From Prosthecobacter sp. SYSU 5D2 (lineage in GTDB: Bacteria > Verrucomicrobiota > Verrucomicrobiia > Verrucomicrobiales > Verrucomicrobiaceae), in assembly GCF_039655865.1 (NCBI RefSeq), contig NZ_JBBYXL010000011.1, forward strand, positions 186,001-250,000: a stretch of DNA of 64,000 bases. Direction: 5' to 3'. Shown one piece after another: positions 28,759 to 36,842 of the stretch. A program made the position numbers and the translations under genes. Each line of letters begins with the position of its first letter. The stretch's first letter is position 1. Below the pieces are notes generated by a model that saw only the letters and a program-made list of their open reading frames with translations, had not been told where the DNA came from and did no database searches.

Positions 28759-29445
28759 ATGACCTATTTTCTCACCTTCCTGGCGGGTTTCATCTGCGGC
28801 ACGGCCACCTGGCTGCTGTGGATGGCCTTCCGGTTCATCACGGATGTGAAGGCGGTGCGCGCGGAGGTGGCGGACTATTTAAACACGGCCGAATCGCCGA
28901 AGGACATCGAGGCGCGCAAGGCGGTGGAGGCCTGCAAGAACCGGCTGCGCTGGCAGAAAAAGGTGAACCCGGAGTGGCTGCCGCCGCTGGTGGATGAGGT
29001 GCCGCGCCTGGTGCGGGAGATCGCCCGCATCTACCATCCGCAGCATCCGGACCCGCTGCTGGCGCCGGGCCTCAGCCAGTTCACCCGCGCGGTGCATCTG
29101 GGTGCCATGGACATCTCGGATTTCCTGCAGACGCGCTCCATCGGCCGGCTGGTGGATGTGAGCGCCAGCACCGCGCTGAAGACCTGGGAGATGACCCACA
29201 AGATCGCCAACCATGAGGCGATGCAGACGGCGGGCCGCTGGTACCGCCGCCTGCTGCCCGTGTGGCAGGTGGTGAAATACAAATCCCCCATGGTGTGGGC
29301 CGGTGTGGCCGTCTCCAACGTCGCCGCGCGCACCCTACAACCCGCCATTGTGGACATCCTGGCGCGCCGCACGATTGATCTCTACAGCGGCCGCATCGGC
29401 CAGAGCCAGCCTGTCGTGATCCCTGAGGTGCTGCTGCCGGAATAA
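28759..29445 (+). CDS. Hypothetical membrane-anchored protein (228 aa)
   Basis: A protein with a single N-terminal TM helix (about residues 2-27, FLTFLAGFICGTATWLLWMAF) and a mostly helical basic soluble part. I recognise no family. It contains several Trp/Arg-rich helices (KNRLRWQKKVNPEWLPPL). It follows trpG by 111 bases on the same strand. A cytoplasm-facing anchored protein is likely by the positive-inside rule; function unknown. Confidence 0.6.
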   Translation: MTYFLTFLAGFICGTATWLLWMAFRFITDVKAVRAEVADYLNTAESPKDIEARKAVEACKNRLRWQKKVNPEWLPPLVDEVPRLVREIARIYHPQHPDPLLAPGLSQFTRAVHLGAMDISDFLQTRSIGRLVDVSASTALKTWEMTHKIANHEAMQTAGRWYRRLLPVWQVVKYKSPMVWAGVAVSNVAARTLQPAIVDILARRTIDLYSGRIGQSQPVVIPEVLLPE

Positions 29446-29482
29446 CCGAAAGAGTGGAAGAAATGTAAAATAAAAGTTGTCG

Positions 29483-29515
29483 TATGGGTCATATGCCCGT
29501 ATTTATGGCCATATG
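29483..29515 (+). promoter_or_regulatory. Candidate VapB operator (two TATGG-type half repeats)
   Basis: TATGGGTCATATG (29483-29495) and TATGGCCATATG (29504-29515) are similar direct repeats 21 bases apart, each holding the palindrome CATATG. The second overlaps the antitoxin start codon. VapB-type antitoxins bind such repeats to repress their own operon. Confidence 0.4.
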
Positions 29516-29770
29516 AAAACAACCATCGAAATAGACGAGGAAAAATTGGGCAGTATCATGAGGATGACCGGCATCAGCACCATGAAAGAAGCCGTGGACT
29601 GGGCATTGAATGAGGCTGTCAGAATCGCCACCATCAACCACATCATGGAAAACCCCTGGTCACCCGAGGAAGCCCGGAATGCCGTGGATCCTGACTATGA
29701 CATCATCGCCATCCGGAACAGCTCCGTGCCGGTTAAATATCAAAAGAAACCCCGGGCCAAATCGAAATAA
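29513..29770 (+). CDS. vapB: VapB-family antitoxin
   Basis: An 85-aa type II antitoxin. The N-terminus MKTTIEIDEEKLGSIMRMTG-like stretch (strand then two helices) is a ribbon-helix-helix DNA-binding domain of the VapB/DUF2191 kind. The C-terminal part (WSPEEARNAVDPDYD ... basic end) would wrap the toxin. Its stop is three bases before the toxin ATG. The start at 29513 overlaps the candidate operator. Confidence 0.8.
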   Translation: MKTTIEIDEEKLGSIMRMTGISTMKEAVDWALNEAVRIATINHIMENPWSPEEARNAVDPDYDIIAIRNSSVPVKYQKKPRAKSK

Positions 29771-29773
29771 GCC

Positions 29774-30169
29774 ATGGAAATCCTCCTTGATTCCGCCGTT
29801 TACATTGGGCTGATGAGAGCCGGTAAAGACCCTCGTCATGTCCTTGGCCCCTACCTTCGTGCGGGCAGTCTCTACAGTTGTGGGGTGGTCCGCGCGGAGG
29901 TCTTGCGCGGGACCAAGGAACCCAAGCGGTATGAGCAAATGGAACAGTTCTTCGACATCATCCCAGAGGTCCCCACGGACCCGCGCCTGTGGCGGCACGT
30001 GAGCCAAATCGGCTGGGATCTCGGGCGCAAGGGCAAGTGGCCGCCGGTGACGGACATCACCATCGCCGCCTGCGCCATGCGCGCCCGGCTCACGCTGATC
30101 TCCCCGGACGGGCACTTTGATGATGTGGAAGGGCTGAAGCTTCTCAAGGAGCTGCCGGAGTCGCTTTGA
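29774..30169 (+). CDS. vapC: VapC-family PIN-domain ribonuclease toxin
   Basis: A 131-aa PIN-domain endoribonuclease. The acidic catalytic residues are in place: D6 (LLDSAVYI), E42 (VVRAEVLRG), D94 (VTDITIAA) and D112/D116-117 (SPDGHFDD). VapC toxins cut tRNA or rRNA when free of VapB. It directly follows the antitoxin gene. Notably a tRNA-Arg gene lies 3 kb upstream, but no link can be claimed. Confidence 0.85.
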   Translation: MEILLDSAVYIGLMRAGKDPRHVLGPYLRAGSLYSCGVVRAEVLRGTKEPKRYEQMEQFFDIIPEVPTDPRLWRHVSQIGWDLGRKGKWPPVTDITIAACAMRARLTLISPDGHFDDVEGLKLLKELPESL

Positions 30170-30180
30170 TTGTTAGGCCA

Positions 30181-33100
30181 TCAATCCTTGCCAAAGCACT
30201 GCAAACGGCCGTCCACGGTGCTGACGTACACGCGGCCGCTGGCTACGGTGATGCCGTCCCACACGGGCGGGCTGGTGATCTCCAGGCCGGCGCTCTGCTC
30301 TCCGGTCTCCACGTTCACGGCCCACATCTTGGCTCCGCGCTCGCCATTGAGGGCGGCGTCCTGCTCGGCGAGTTCCTTCAGGATCTCCGGGTCGCGGGCG
30401 GCCAGGCGCTCGAAGGCGTACTCTTCATCAATCGTATCCGGCGGGCCGCTGACGAAGAGGGTCTTGCCAGCCAGGGCCATGCTGCGGGCCACGATGGGGA
30501 CAAAGCGGTCCCAGGTGTGCTTGACGTAGCTGCCGGCCTTGGCCCCGCCCGCCGCGCCTTTGAACCACAATGCGGCGCCGACCTTTCCCTTGCCCGTTTC
30601 CACCCCGGCACCGACACCGTGAAGGTCATTGCCGGAGCTGTCGCGGGAGTCGCCATTGTCAAAGTTGATGGCCAGCACGGCATCCGCCGGGCGTGTGTCC
30701 GGCGCGGCAAAGCGGGCCTCCACTTCACCTGCGCTGAGCGCTTTCCGATACAGGGCCACCTGGTCCAGCAGGCCGCTGTAGGGACCTGCATCGCCCTCCG
30801 CCGCGCCTTTGCCATTGCCTAACAACAAGGGGTTTTTAGGACGTGAGGCCACCAGGTCCGGCGCGCTGCCCTGGGAGACCAGCTTGCCATCCAGATACAG
30901 GCTCATGCTTTTGTCCTCCGCCAGCGTGGCGGCGATGTGGTGCCAGCCTTCTGTCAGGATCTCCGGAGAAACAATGCTGCTGACCTTGCCGCTGCTGCGG
31001 ACATGAAACTGGGGTTTCTTTTCCCGGATGTCCAGCACCACGCCCTGAAGCGGGCCGCCATGATGCAGCACTGTGCCGCTGTCCTTGTCCGGCAGGATCC
31101 AGGCCTCAATGCTGAGGGCGGTCTTGGTGGGATCCAGCAGGTCCGCATCGGGAAACAGCACACTGCCGGGAATGGGCTGGCCCTTGGCTACGGCGGTTCC
31201 TTTGGCCGCGCCTTTCTTCCCCTTGCCTTTGCCATCGCCCTTGGTGCCTTTTTTGGCCTTTGCCAGAGGCTCCGGCTGCTTGGCTAGAGGCTGGCCATCC
31301 GGGCCCAGCACCACGGAGTTACCTTTACGCTCGGTGGTGGCGGTTTCCGTGTCGTAGGCCTCCTCCGGCGGCGCTTTGGGCGTGGAGAACAGGGTGTGCT
31401 CCATTGTCGTGGTCCATTTGTAATACTGGGCCTCGCGGCCATAGGAATAGACGTTCTTGTCATCGTGTACCAGGATGCGCCCGGCAGGGGCAAATTTGCC
31501 CGCCTGAAAGTACCCGCCGTGACCGCCGGCAAAGCTCTTTCCATAGACCCAGTAGCTGCGGTGGAAGTTGGAATCGTCCAGGAAGCCCATGGGGGCAAAG
31601 AGATGCTGGCCCTCGCCTTTGTGCGCGCCGCCCTGTTTGTCAAAGTCGCCGCTCACGGGGCCGATCTCCACGCGCTTGCCATCCGTGCCGATCTTCTGCG
31701 TGCGCAGGTACGTCCACTTGCCGTCGCTGCTCAGAATGTCATTGGAGGCCACCGGCATTTGCAGGGTCTTGTGCCGGTCGTTCAGGTCACCGCCGGTTTC
31801 GGGATCGCGGTCATCGTAGTGTTCTTTGACTTTGATCTCCCCCGTCTTCGCATCCAGGCGGTAGAACCACAGGCCGCTGTCCAGGAAGCAGGAGCGCCCG
31901 GCCACAAAACTGACCAGGCCGTTTTCCACCAGCACGCTTCCGTGGATGGGCCACACGCTTTCCATCTGCTCCCACGCGGCGTGTGACAGGCGGCTCACCG
32001 CGCCCTGAAACTTCCACAGCAAAGCGCCGTCTTTGGCGCGCAGACAATAGACATAACCATCTTTGCCGCCAAAATACACGCGGCCTTTCCAATACGAGGG
32101 CGGCGAGTCAATGCGGCCGCCGGCGATGTAGTGCCAGGCTTCTTTGCCCATGGCGGAATCAAAGGCATGCAGCGTGTGCCTGTCCACCTCTGCCACATAG
32201 GTCAGCCCGGCGGCGCTGGAGGTGGTGCTCAGCGGCGGCGTCAGTTTCACCTCCCAGGCCATGCCGAGATCCTTTTTCAAATCCTGGCTGGACGAACCGC
32301 TGCGGGCATTGTCAGCACGATAGGTGGGCCAGTCCAGATTTGTGGCGTCCACCTCCTCCACCGTTTCAGCATAAGCAGCACCTTTGGTTAGGCGCTGCGC
32401 ATCCGGCGTGGCCGGGGGCATGGGGTAACGCGGCTCAGAGGCCATCACGGCCATGCCGTCCAGCTTCGCCTCAGGATAGCAGGCGCAATTGTGCGGCCCG
32501 GCATAGGTCAGGCCGTTGGCGGGCATCACCCCATACAGGCAGGCTCCGCGCACCCAGTGGTTGAGATCCCAGTGCTCCTTCTCCATGTCCACATACTCAA
32601 TGCCGGTGCGGGAGGGCATCAGGAACTTCTCCGTGGCCTTGGCTTGGTAGCAGCGGTGATGGAACCAGTAGGTGCCCTCCGGCACATCGGGATAGAATTG
32701 TTTCTTCACCTCGCCCGTCAGCGGATCGCGCCCGGTGTATTCGCCGCTCTGGTTGCCGCTGAGGGTGCCTGCATTCCACACCAGGCCCTGGGCCACGATG
32801 AGGTCCTCCAGGCTGCGGTAGCCGCTTTTCTCATGGCTGGCGGTCCACATGTCCTTGCCCGTATCCGCATTCACGCCCTTCATGCTGCCATCGCCGCCGG
32901 CGTAAAGGATGACGTCATTGTGCAGGAGCACCCGGGGGGCAAAGTTAAACTCATACAGCTTGCGACGCTCCGCCGGTGTATCGGCAAACAGCGTCTTGCC
33001 CGTCTTTGCATCCAGACAGGCCAGGCCGTCGCCGTTGTAATAAACGATGCGTTTGTCATCCAGGCACAGCGTCACCGGGGCGATGCGGTCTTCCGTTTTC

Positions 33101-34167
33101 CAAAGGGTCTTGCCCGTCTCCGCCTCGATGGCGAAGAGATTGCGCGGCTTGCCATCCCAGTTGAACTCCGTCTCCACGCGCTTCTGGTCGCTCTGCGCCT
33201 TGACGGCAAATTCCTCATTCAGCCGCCAGGGCTCCTGATTGGCCAGGGCATAGAGCGTGCCGTTGTTGACGATGATCTCCTCTGTGCCAGCCGTCTCCGG
33301 ATACTCGCGGATCACCTCACCCGTTGCCGCATCCAGGCAGGACACCGGCGCGGCGATGCCCAGGGTCACATACACCTTGTCCCCCACAGAGACGAGGCGG
33401 CGGGTCAGCTGCGTGGGGCCGGACTTCAGCGGCCACAGGTGTGTGCTCCACTGCGGGATGGGTTTTTTCCAAAGCACCGTGCCATTAAAAGCATCCCGCG
33501 CGATGAGCATGAACTTCGCCGGCATGAGGATGGAGATGCGGCTGCCTTCATCCATGATGTAAAAAATGCGCCCGCCGGAGGAAACCTTGGCGCTCACTGA
33601 GCTCATGCGATCGTGGTGACGGCTCCAGCGCGGATTCCCCACCCACTGCATGCGCGTGGGCGGGCCCACCAGCATGTCCTTGGAGGTGGTGTTGCCCTTG
33701 GAGTCATAGGCGTAGTGCGTCCATTCATCCATGCCCTTCGGCCAGGGTTTCACTGTCTTCTCCCACTGGCCGCCCTTCTTCACCAGCGCCACGCCCAGGG
33801 GAGTCAAAACACGGTCCATTTCCTCCTTCGTCACCGCCCCGTCCTCCACCACCAGCAGGTTCACAAAGTTCTCAATGTAAGGCAGGTGCTTGCCGTCCCA
33901 GGCCTCAATGGCCACCTGGCCATACTGACCGGCGGCATGGATGCCCTCCCGGATCTTGTCCACCGCCGCCGCGTCCTGGGTCAGTCCCTGGACCTGATAG
34001 CGCTCATTGGCCCGCAGTGCCGCCGTCAGCTTCCCGTCCCCGCAGCCCACATGGACGACAATGCCGCCCTTTACGCCGGATTGCTGAAGCACATCAGCCG
34101 CCTCATCCGCCCGCAAAGGAGCGCTGAGGCCGAGAACAAGCAGGAGGAAAGGCAGGGAGCGGATCAT
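30181..34167 (-). CDS. Giant secreted protein: methyltransferase-like N-domain, PQQ propeller, inserted LamG domain
   Basis: A 1328-aa exported protein (signal peptide about 1-20). Residues 35-130 resemble a class I SAM methyltransferase (VVHVGCGDGKLTAAL, GCGDG at 41-45), which is odd for a secreted protein. Residues about 190-880 hold PQQ/Trp-type propeller repeats (LIARDAFNGTVLWKK, CLDAATGEVIREY, AIEAETGKTLWK, CLDAKTGKTLFA). Then come a Lys/Gly linker (KGDGKGKGKKG), a LamG/concanavalin-type domain (about 1030-1210) and a final propeller strand (MWAVNVETGEQSAGLE). Probably periplasmic; whether it binds PQQ is unknown. Confidence 0.8.
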   Translation of the reverse strand: MIRSLPFLLLVLGLSAPLRADEAADVLQQSGVKGGIVVHVGCGDGKLTAALRANERYQVQGLTQDAAAVDKIREGIHAAGQYGQVAIEAWDGKHLPYIENFVNLLVVEDGAVTKEEMDRVLTPLGVALVKKGGQWEKTVKPWPKGMDEWTHYAYDSKGNTTSKDMLVGPPTRMQWVGNPRWSRHHDRMSSVSAKVSSGGRIFYIMDEGSRISILMPAKFMLIARDAFNGTVLWKKPIPQWSTHLWPLKSGPTQLTRRLVSVGDKVYVTLGIAAPVSCLDAATGEVIREYPETAGTEEIIVNNGTLYALANQEPWRLNEEFAVKAQSDQKRVETEFNWDGKPRNLFAIEAETGKTLWKTEDRIAPVTLCLDDKRIVYYNGDGLACLDAKTGKTLFADTPAERRKLYEFNFAPRVLLHNDVILYAGGDGSMKGVNADTGKDMWTASHEKSGYRSLEDLIVAQGLVWNAGTLSGNQSGEYTGRDPLTGEVKKQFYPDVPEGTYWFHHRCYQAKATEKFLMPSRTGIEYVDMEKEHWDLNHWVRGACLYGVMPANGLTYAGPHNCACYPEAKLDGMAVMASEPRYPMPPATPDAQRLTKGAAYAETVEEVDATNLDWPTYRADNARSGSSSQDLKKDLGMAWEVKLTPPLSTTSSAAGLTYVAEVDRHTLHAFDSAMGKEAWHYIAGGRIDSPPSYWKGRVYFGGKDGYVYCLRAKDGALLWKFQGAVSRLSHAAWEQMESVWPIHGSVLVENGLVSFVAGRSCFLDSGLWFYRLDAKTGEIKVKEHYDDRDPETGGDLNDRHKTLQMPVASNDILSSDGKWTYLRTQKIGTDGKRVEIGPVSGDFDKQGGAHKGEGQHLFAPMGFLDDSNFHRSYWVYGKSFAGGHGGYFQAGKFAPAGRILVHDDKNVYSYGREAQYYKWTTTMEHTLFSTPKAPPEEAYDTETATTERKGNSVVLGPDGQPLAKQPEPLAKAKKGTKGDGKGKGKKGAAKGTAVAKGQPIPGSVLFPDADLLDPTKTALSIEAWILPDKDSGTVLHHGGPLQGVVLDIREKKPQFHVRSSGKVSSIVSPEILTEGWHHIAATLAEDKSMSLYLDGKLVSQGSAPDLVASRPKNPLLLGNGKGAAEGDAGPYSGLLDQVALYRKALSAGEVEARFAAPDTRPADAVLAINFDNGDSRDSSGNDLHGVGAGVETGKGKVGAALWFKGAAGGAKAGSYVKHTWDRFVPIVARSMALAGKTLFVSGPPDTIDEEYAFERLAARDPEILKELAEQDAALNGERGAKMWAVNVETGEQSAGLEITSPPVWDGITVASGRVYVSTVDGRLQCFGKD

Positions 34168-34262
34168 AAAATGCACTGGATGGCCCACTGAAACGAAGCC
34201 GCTGGAATGAAATTTCGGCGAATGTGAGGTGGGGGTGTCGGGACGGCATGAAAGTGTAGCGG

Positions 34263-34279
34263 CGGACTTGACAAGTCCG
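34263..34279. repeat. REP-like palindrome, copy 1
   Basis: CGGACTTG-a-CAAGTCCG is a perfect 8-bp palindrome with a single central base. The core GGACTTGnCAAGTCC is identical to the one at 48694-48712, and both are followed by a CTCC/CTTC-rich flank ending in an AACG-type sequence. Confidence 0.55.
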
Positions 34280-34486
34280 GCTCCTTGAAACGCGAAATGT
34301 CACAGAGAGACGCAGTGCATTCGAACGCCGCCTGGCTGCTATTAGCCAATGCTGGACATTGACGAGAAATGGGGCAGGTTAGTAGACGGCGCACAGCCTT
34401 TTCCAACTCAGGCAAGACAGGTCATGCCCTCAAATTCTGGCCCTCCCGCGATACTTGGTTGGCACACGGGCAGTGCTTTCTGGGTT

Positions 34487-34500
34487 TGCAACCGGTTGCA
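34487..34500. promoter_or_regulatory. LacI/GalR-type operator
   Basis: TGCAACCGGTTGCA is a perfect 14-bp palindrome fitting the LacI/GalR family consensus TGnAAnCGnTTnCA at every fixed position. It lies 63 bases before the ATG of the 74-aa gene. No LacI-family regulator gene is in the window. Confidence 0.55.
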
Positions 34501-34538
34501 TAAATAGCTTGCATTTCAGCTCCAAAGCCTATTTATGC
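34498..34538 (+). promoter_or_regulatory. Stem-loop in leader of orphan locus
   Basis: GCATAAATAG (34498-34507) pairs exactly with CTATTTATGC (34529-34538) around a 21-base loop. It overlaps the last three bases of the LacI-type operator and ends 25 bases before the start codon of the 74-aa gene. It could be a leader RNA structure or a second protein-binding repeat. Confidence 0.4.
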
Positions 34539-34563
34539 CATTTTATTCCCTAACTTACTTTTA

Positions 34564-34788
34564 ATGGCCAAGACAACAGTTTCCCGGGCAAAAGCTTCCG
34601 CCAAGCAGCGGCGCGCAAGTGCGCGTGCAGGCCAGGTAGGGACAGCCTGCAAGGCGAATACTGCGGCAGCCAAGAGCCGTCTGCAACAGACGGACGAAAA
34701 GGCCTGTATCTCTGAGGTGATGCAATTCATGCGCTCGCTGGCAGCTCATCAGAACCGGTCCCGCATGACCGTGCTGCGGGTGCGCTAA
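34564..34788 (+). CDS. Small basic protein (74 aa), unknown
   Basis: A 74-aa strongly basic protein rich in Ala, Lys, Arg and Gln (MAKTTVSRAKASAKQRRAS...), with a C-terminal helix (EVMQFMRSLAAHQNR). No family recognised. The first half looks disordered and could bind nucleic acid. It lies 52 bases before the 551-aa papain-like gene on the same strand, behind a LacI-type operator, so the two probably form a unit. Confidence 0.55.
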   Translation: MAKTTVSRAKASAKQRRASARAGQVGTACKANTAAAKSRLQQTDEKACISEVMQFMRSLAAHQNRSRMTVLRVR

Positions 34789-34840
34789 GCTGCATAGAGC
34801 GGTGAAGTGCGGCAGTTCAATACCCAGCCAGTAAACATTA

Positions 34841-36496
34841 ATGCCAGAGTATTCAGCCCGACTGGCCCAAGCTGCTTCCTGCAAAGTACGGGATCTACGC
34901 AGGCCGAAGAGCTTTTTTGATCTGCTGAGGAAGGAGTTTGGACAGACGGCCTCCCTCTCCACACCACTGCACCGGGTGTGCTCCCTGGCCCGCCGTCTGG
35001 GAGTGACCACGGTAGTCATTGAGGAACTGGAAAAGGCCGGTGAGATCACCGAGGAGAATGAAGATCTGTCCAAACTAAAGGTCTGGCATGGCGGTCCGCC
35101 GGTTTTGCGCATCAGTTTTTTCAGCCAGCCTTTTTCTGAGCCCGCTGATATCCCGAATCAGCCCCAGACCTCTTTTATCGGTTATGCTCTGTGGAAATGT
35201 GACTACACCACCAGGAGCCAGCGAAAAGCCTCAGGACGCGTGTATGAAGCGGTGATGCCTCCACCTGACCACGCTTACATCCACATTCGAGGCGGGGTAA
35301 GTTGGCGCTGCCGCGTGCAGGACCATTTCTTCACGGCCCATGGATACCCCTTTTTCCAACAGAATGCGCTGACCAATGTCTGCTCCCACGCCGCATTACG
35401 CACCATCGCTGCTTGCTTCAGCCCGGAGGACCAAGTGCTGACCTTCCGGCAGATGAATGACATGCTGGCAAAGCAGCCGGAGGACATTTCCAACGGCCTG
35501 CTGACCCACGAAATAGCCAGTCTGCTGGAGACAACAGGGGCGGAAATCTCCGTTTATGCTTACAATGACCTGGCTCTGCCCGTGAACAAAGTACCGTACC
35601 AGAGGCTGGCCTACGGAAGCCTGGAATCCGGCTATCCGGCCATGCTCATCTTTGGAGATTCCACTCTGCGCGAAACTGCGGAAACGGAAATGTTTCTTCA
35701 CGCCGTTCCCGTCTTCGGTCACACCTTCAATCCGGACATGTGGCTGCCGCATGTGGAGCGCGCGCGCTTTAACCTGGGCCGCACACTGGGCTTCATCCCC
35801 AGTGATTTCTGGCTGGGTTCTCTGATCGGGCATGATGACAATTTCGGTCCGCATTACAGCATCCCACGGCATTATCTGCGCAGCATGCGCTCAGCCGCCA
35901 TGGAGCACCCTCAGAGCATGTCCACAGAGGGGGTGGCCTGGCTGCTGACCACGCTGCCCAAGGGGGTAAGGCTGCGCAGCGTGGAGGCGGAACCCATCTG
36001 CACAAGCGTACTGCAACTGCGCACTCAGGAACTCAAAAAACATCAGGAAATATGGACAAAGCGCCTGCTGGAAAACTTGGCGGAACGCCAGCTTGTACTG
36101 CGTTCCCTGCTTCTGACCAAGGACCAATATGAGAAGCACCTGAAAAGCATCGAAGGCTGGGATGAGAAGGAAAAGCTGAGCCCGGAAAACATCCAGGCGA
36201 TTTTGGACACCATCCCGCTAGACCTATTTTGGATGGTGGAGATTTCCCTGCTGGAACTCTTCCCCACTAACCGTCGCAAGGTGGGAGAAATGATCATTGA
36301 TCCGCGTGAGCCGGGGGCGAAAATGACCCATGTGCAGGTGGAGAAATCCGGACTGGGCCTGCGCCTGCCTGGGCAGTGGACCTCCTGGCCGCAGGACGGG
36401 GTGCGGCGAGCCCGGCCCCTGCCACTGACGCTGACCAGCCACTGCCCCCTCTATGGTTGCGAACAGGCTGAAAAGGAAGCCATCCCTCAGATCTGA
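34841..36496 (+). CDS. Orphan 551-aa protein with papain-like (C39-type) signature
   Basis: No family name can be given with certainty. A cysteine-peptidase-like pattern is visible: FFQQNALTNVCSHAALRTIA (Gln173/174 as possible oxyanion-hole residue, Cys181 at the start of a helix) and FLHAVPVFGHTFNPDMW (His287, a strand, then Asp299), as in C39/papain-like peptidases. Residues 40-75 form a small helical segment, and about 360-480 are a long, charged helical region (LKKHQEIWTKRLLENLAERQ). There is no signal peptide or TM segment, so it acts in the cytoplasm or by a non-Sec route. It ends with a Cys/Pro-rich tail (TSHCPLYGCEQAE). Preceded by the 74-aa basic gene. Confidence 0.65.
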   Translation: MPEYSARLAQAASCKVRDLRRPKSFFDLLRKEFGQTASLSTPLHRVCSLARRLGVTTVVIEELEKAGEITEENEDLSKLKVWHGGPPVLRISFFSQPFSEPADIPNQPQTSFIGYALWKCDYTTRSQRKASGRVYEAVMPPPDHAYIHIRGGVSWRCRVQDHFFTAHGYPFFQQNALTNVCSHAALRTIAACFSPEDQVLTFRQMNDMLAKQPEDISNGLLTHEIASLLETTGAEISVYAYNDLALPVNKVPYQRLAYGSLESGYPAMLIFGDSTLRETAETEMFLHAVPVFGHTFNPDMWLPHVERARFNLGRTLGFIPSDFWLGSLIGHDDNFGPHYSIPRHYLRSMRSAAMEHPQSMSTEGVAWLLTTLPKGVRLRSVEAEPICTSVLQLRTQELKKHQEIWTKRLLENLAERQLVLRSLLLTKDQYEKHLKSIEGWDEKEKLSPENIQAILDTIPLDLFWMVEISLLELFPTNRRKVGEMIIDPREPGAKMTHVQVEKSGLGLRLPGQWTSWPQDGVRRARPLPLTLTSHCPLYGCEQAEKEAIPQI

Positions 36497-36842
36497 TTGG
36501 TCATCACGGGTCCTTCCCTTCCTCCGCAGCCAGAAAAGCCACCGCTGACCCCAAGAAAAAAGGCCTGGCAAGACATAACGAGGATTGGGGAGGGCTTCGA
36601 TGCTCAAATAATGCGCAGGTCTTTGCCATCCTGCGCTCCGGCAAACCTTCTGATGCGCAAGACCGGCGTTCGCCAAAAGAAACCGCCGACTGAATAACAC
36701 CCACCTTCTCGGGGTCCTCCTACCTCTAGTCCTCTAGTGATGCCGCGACCTACAACTGCGATTAAATTAATGGATATTATGGTTTTTATATTGAAAAAGA
36801 TCAGGCGCTTCGCTAAATTGTCTGGAAATCATTAATATTATC
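36497..36842. other. 346-base gap, promoter region on its right side
   Basis: Two short open frames on opposite strands cover about 36497-36704 but neither looks like a real protein. The left two thirds show nothing recognisable apart from a doubled CTCTAGT at about 36724-36739. The right end (36760-36842) is strongly AT-rich and contains the promoter listed next. Confidence 0.5.
36791..36819 (+). promoter_or_regulatory. Candidate sigma70-type promoter for 3D-domain gene
   Basis: TTGAAA (36791-36796) and TAAATT (36814-36819) are spaced by 17 bases, inside an AT-rich island upstream of the ATG at 36843. The -10 element matches four of six consensus bases. No Shine-Dalgarno sequence precedes the ATG. 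Confidence 0.4.

Larger units (their letters stand above)
34168..34563. other. 396-base gap with operator, stem-loop and REP-like palindrome
   Basis: No gene is supported. The gap holds a palindrome shared with 48694-48712 (at 34263-34279), a LacI-type operator (34487-34500) and a 10-bp stem-loop (34498-34538), each listed separately. The right third is visibly AT-richer than the surrounding genes, as expected for a promoter region. Confidence 0.6.

Noticed and set aside
26422..30169. Mobile element inserted at tRNA-Arg
   Set aside because: No integrase, no repeat of the tRNA 3' end downstream, and the following genes (HupE, radC, trpG) are ordinary chromosomal ones.
36497..36704. Short frames between the papain-like gene and the 3D-domain gene
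   Set aside because: No start signal, no conserved-looking composition, and both strands are open in the same place.
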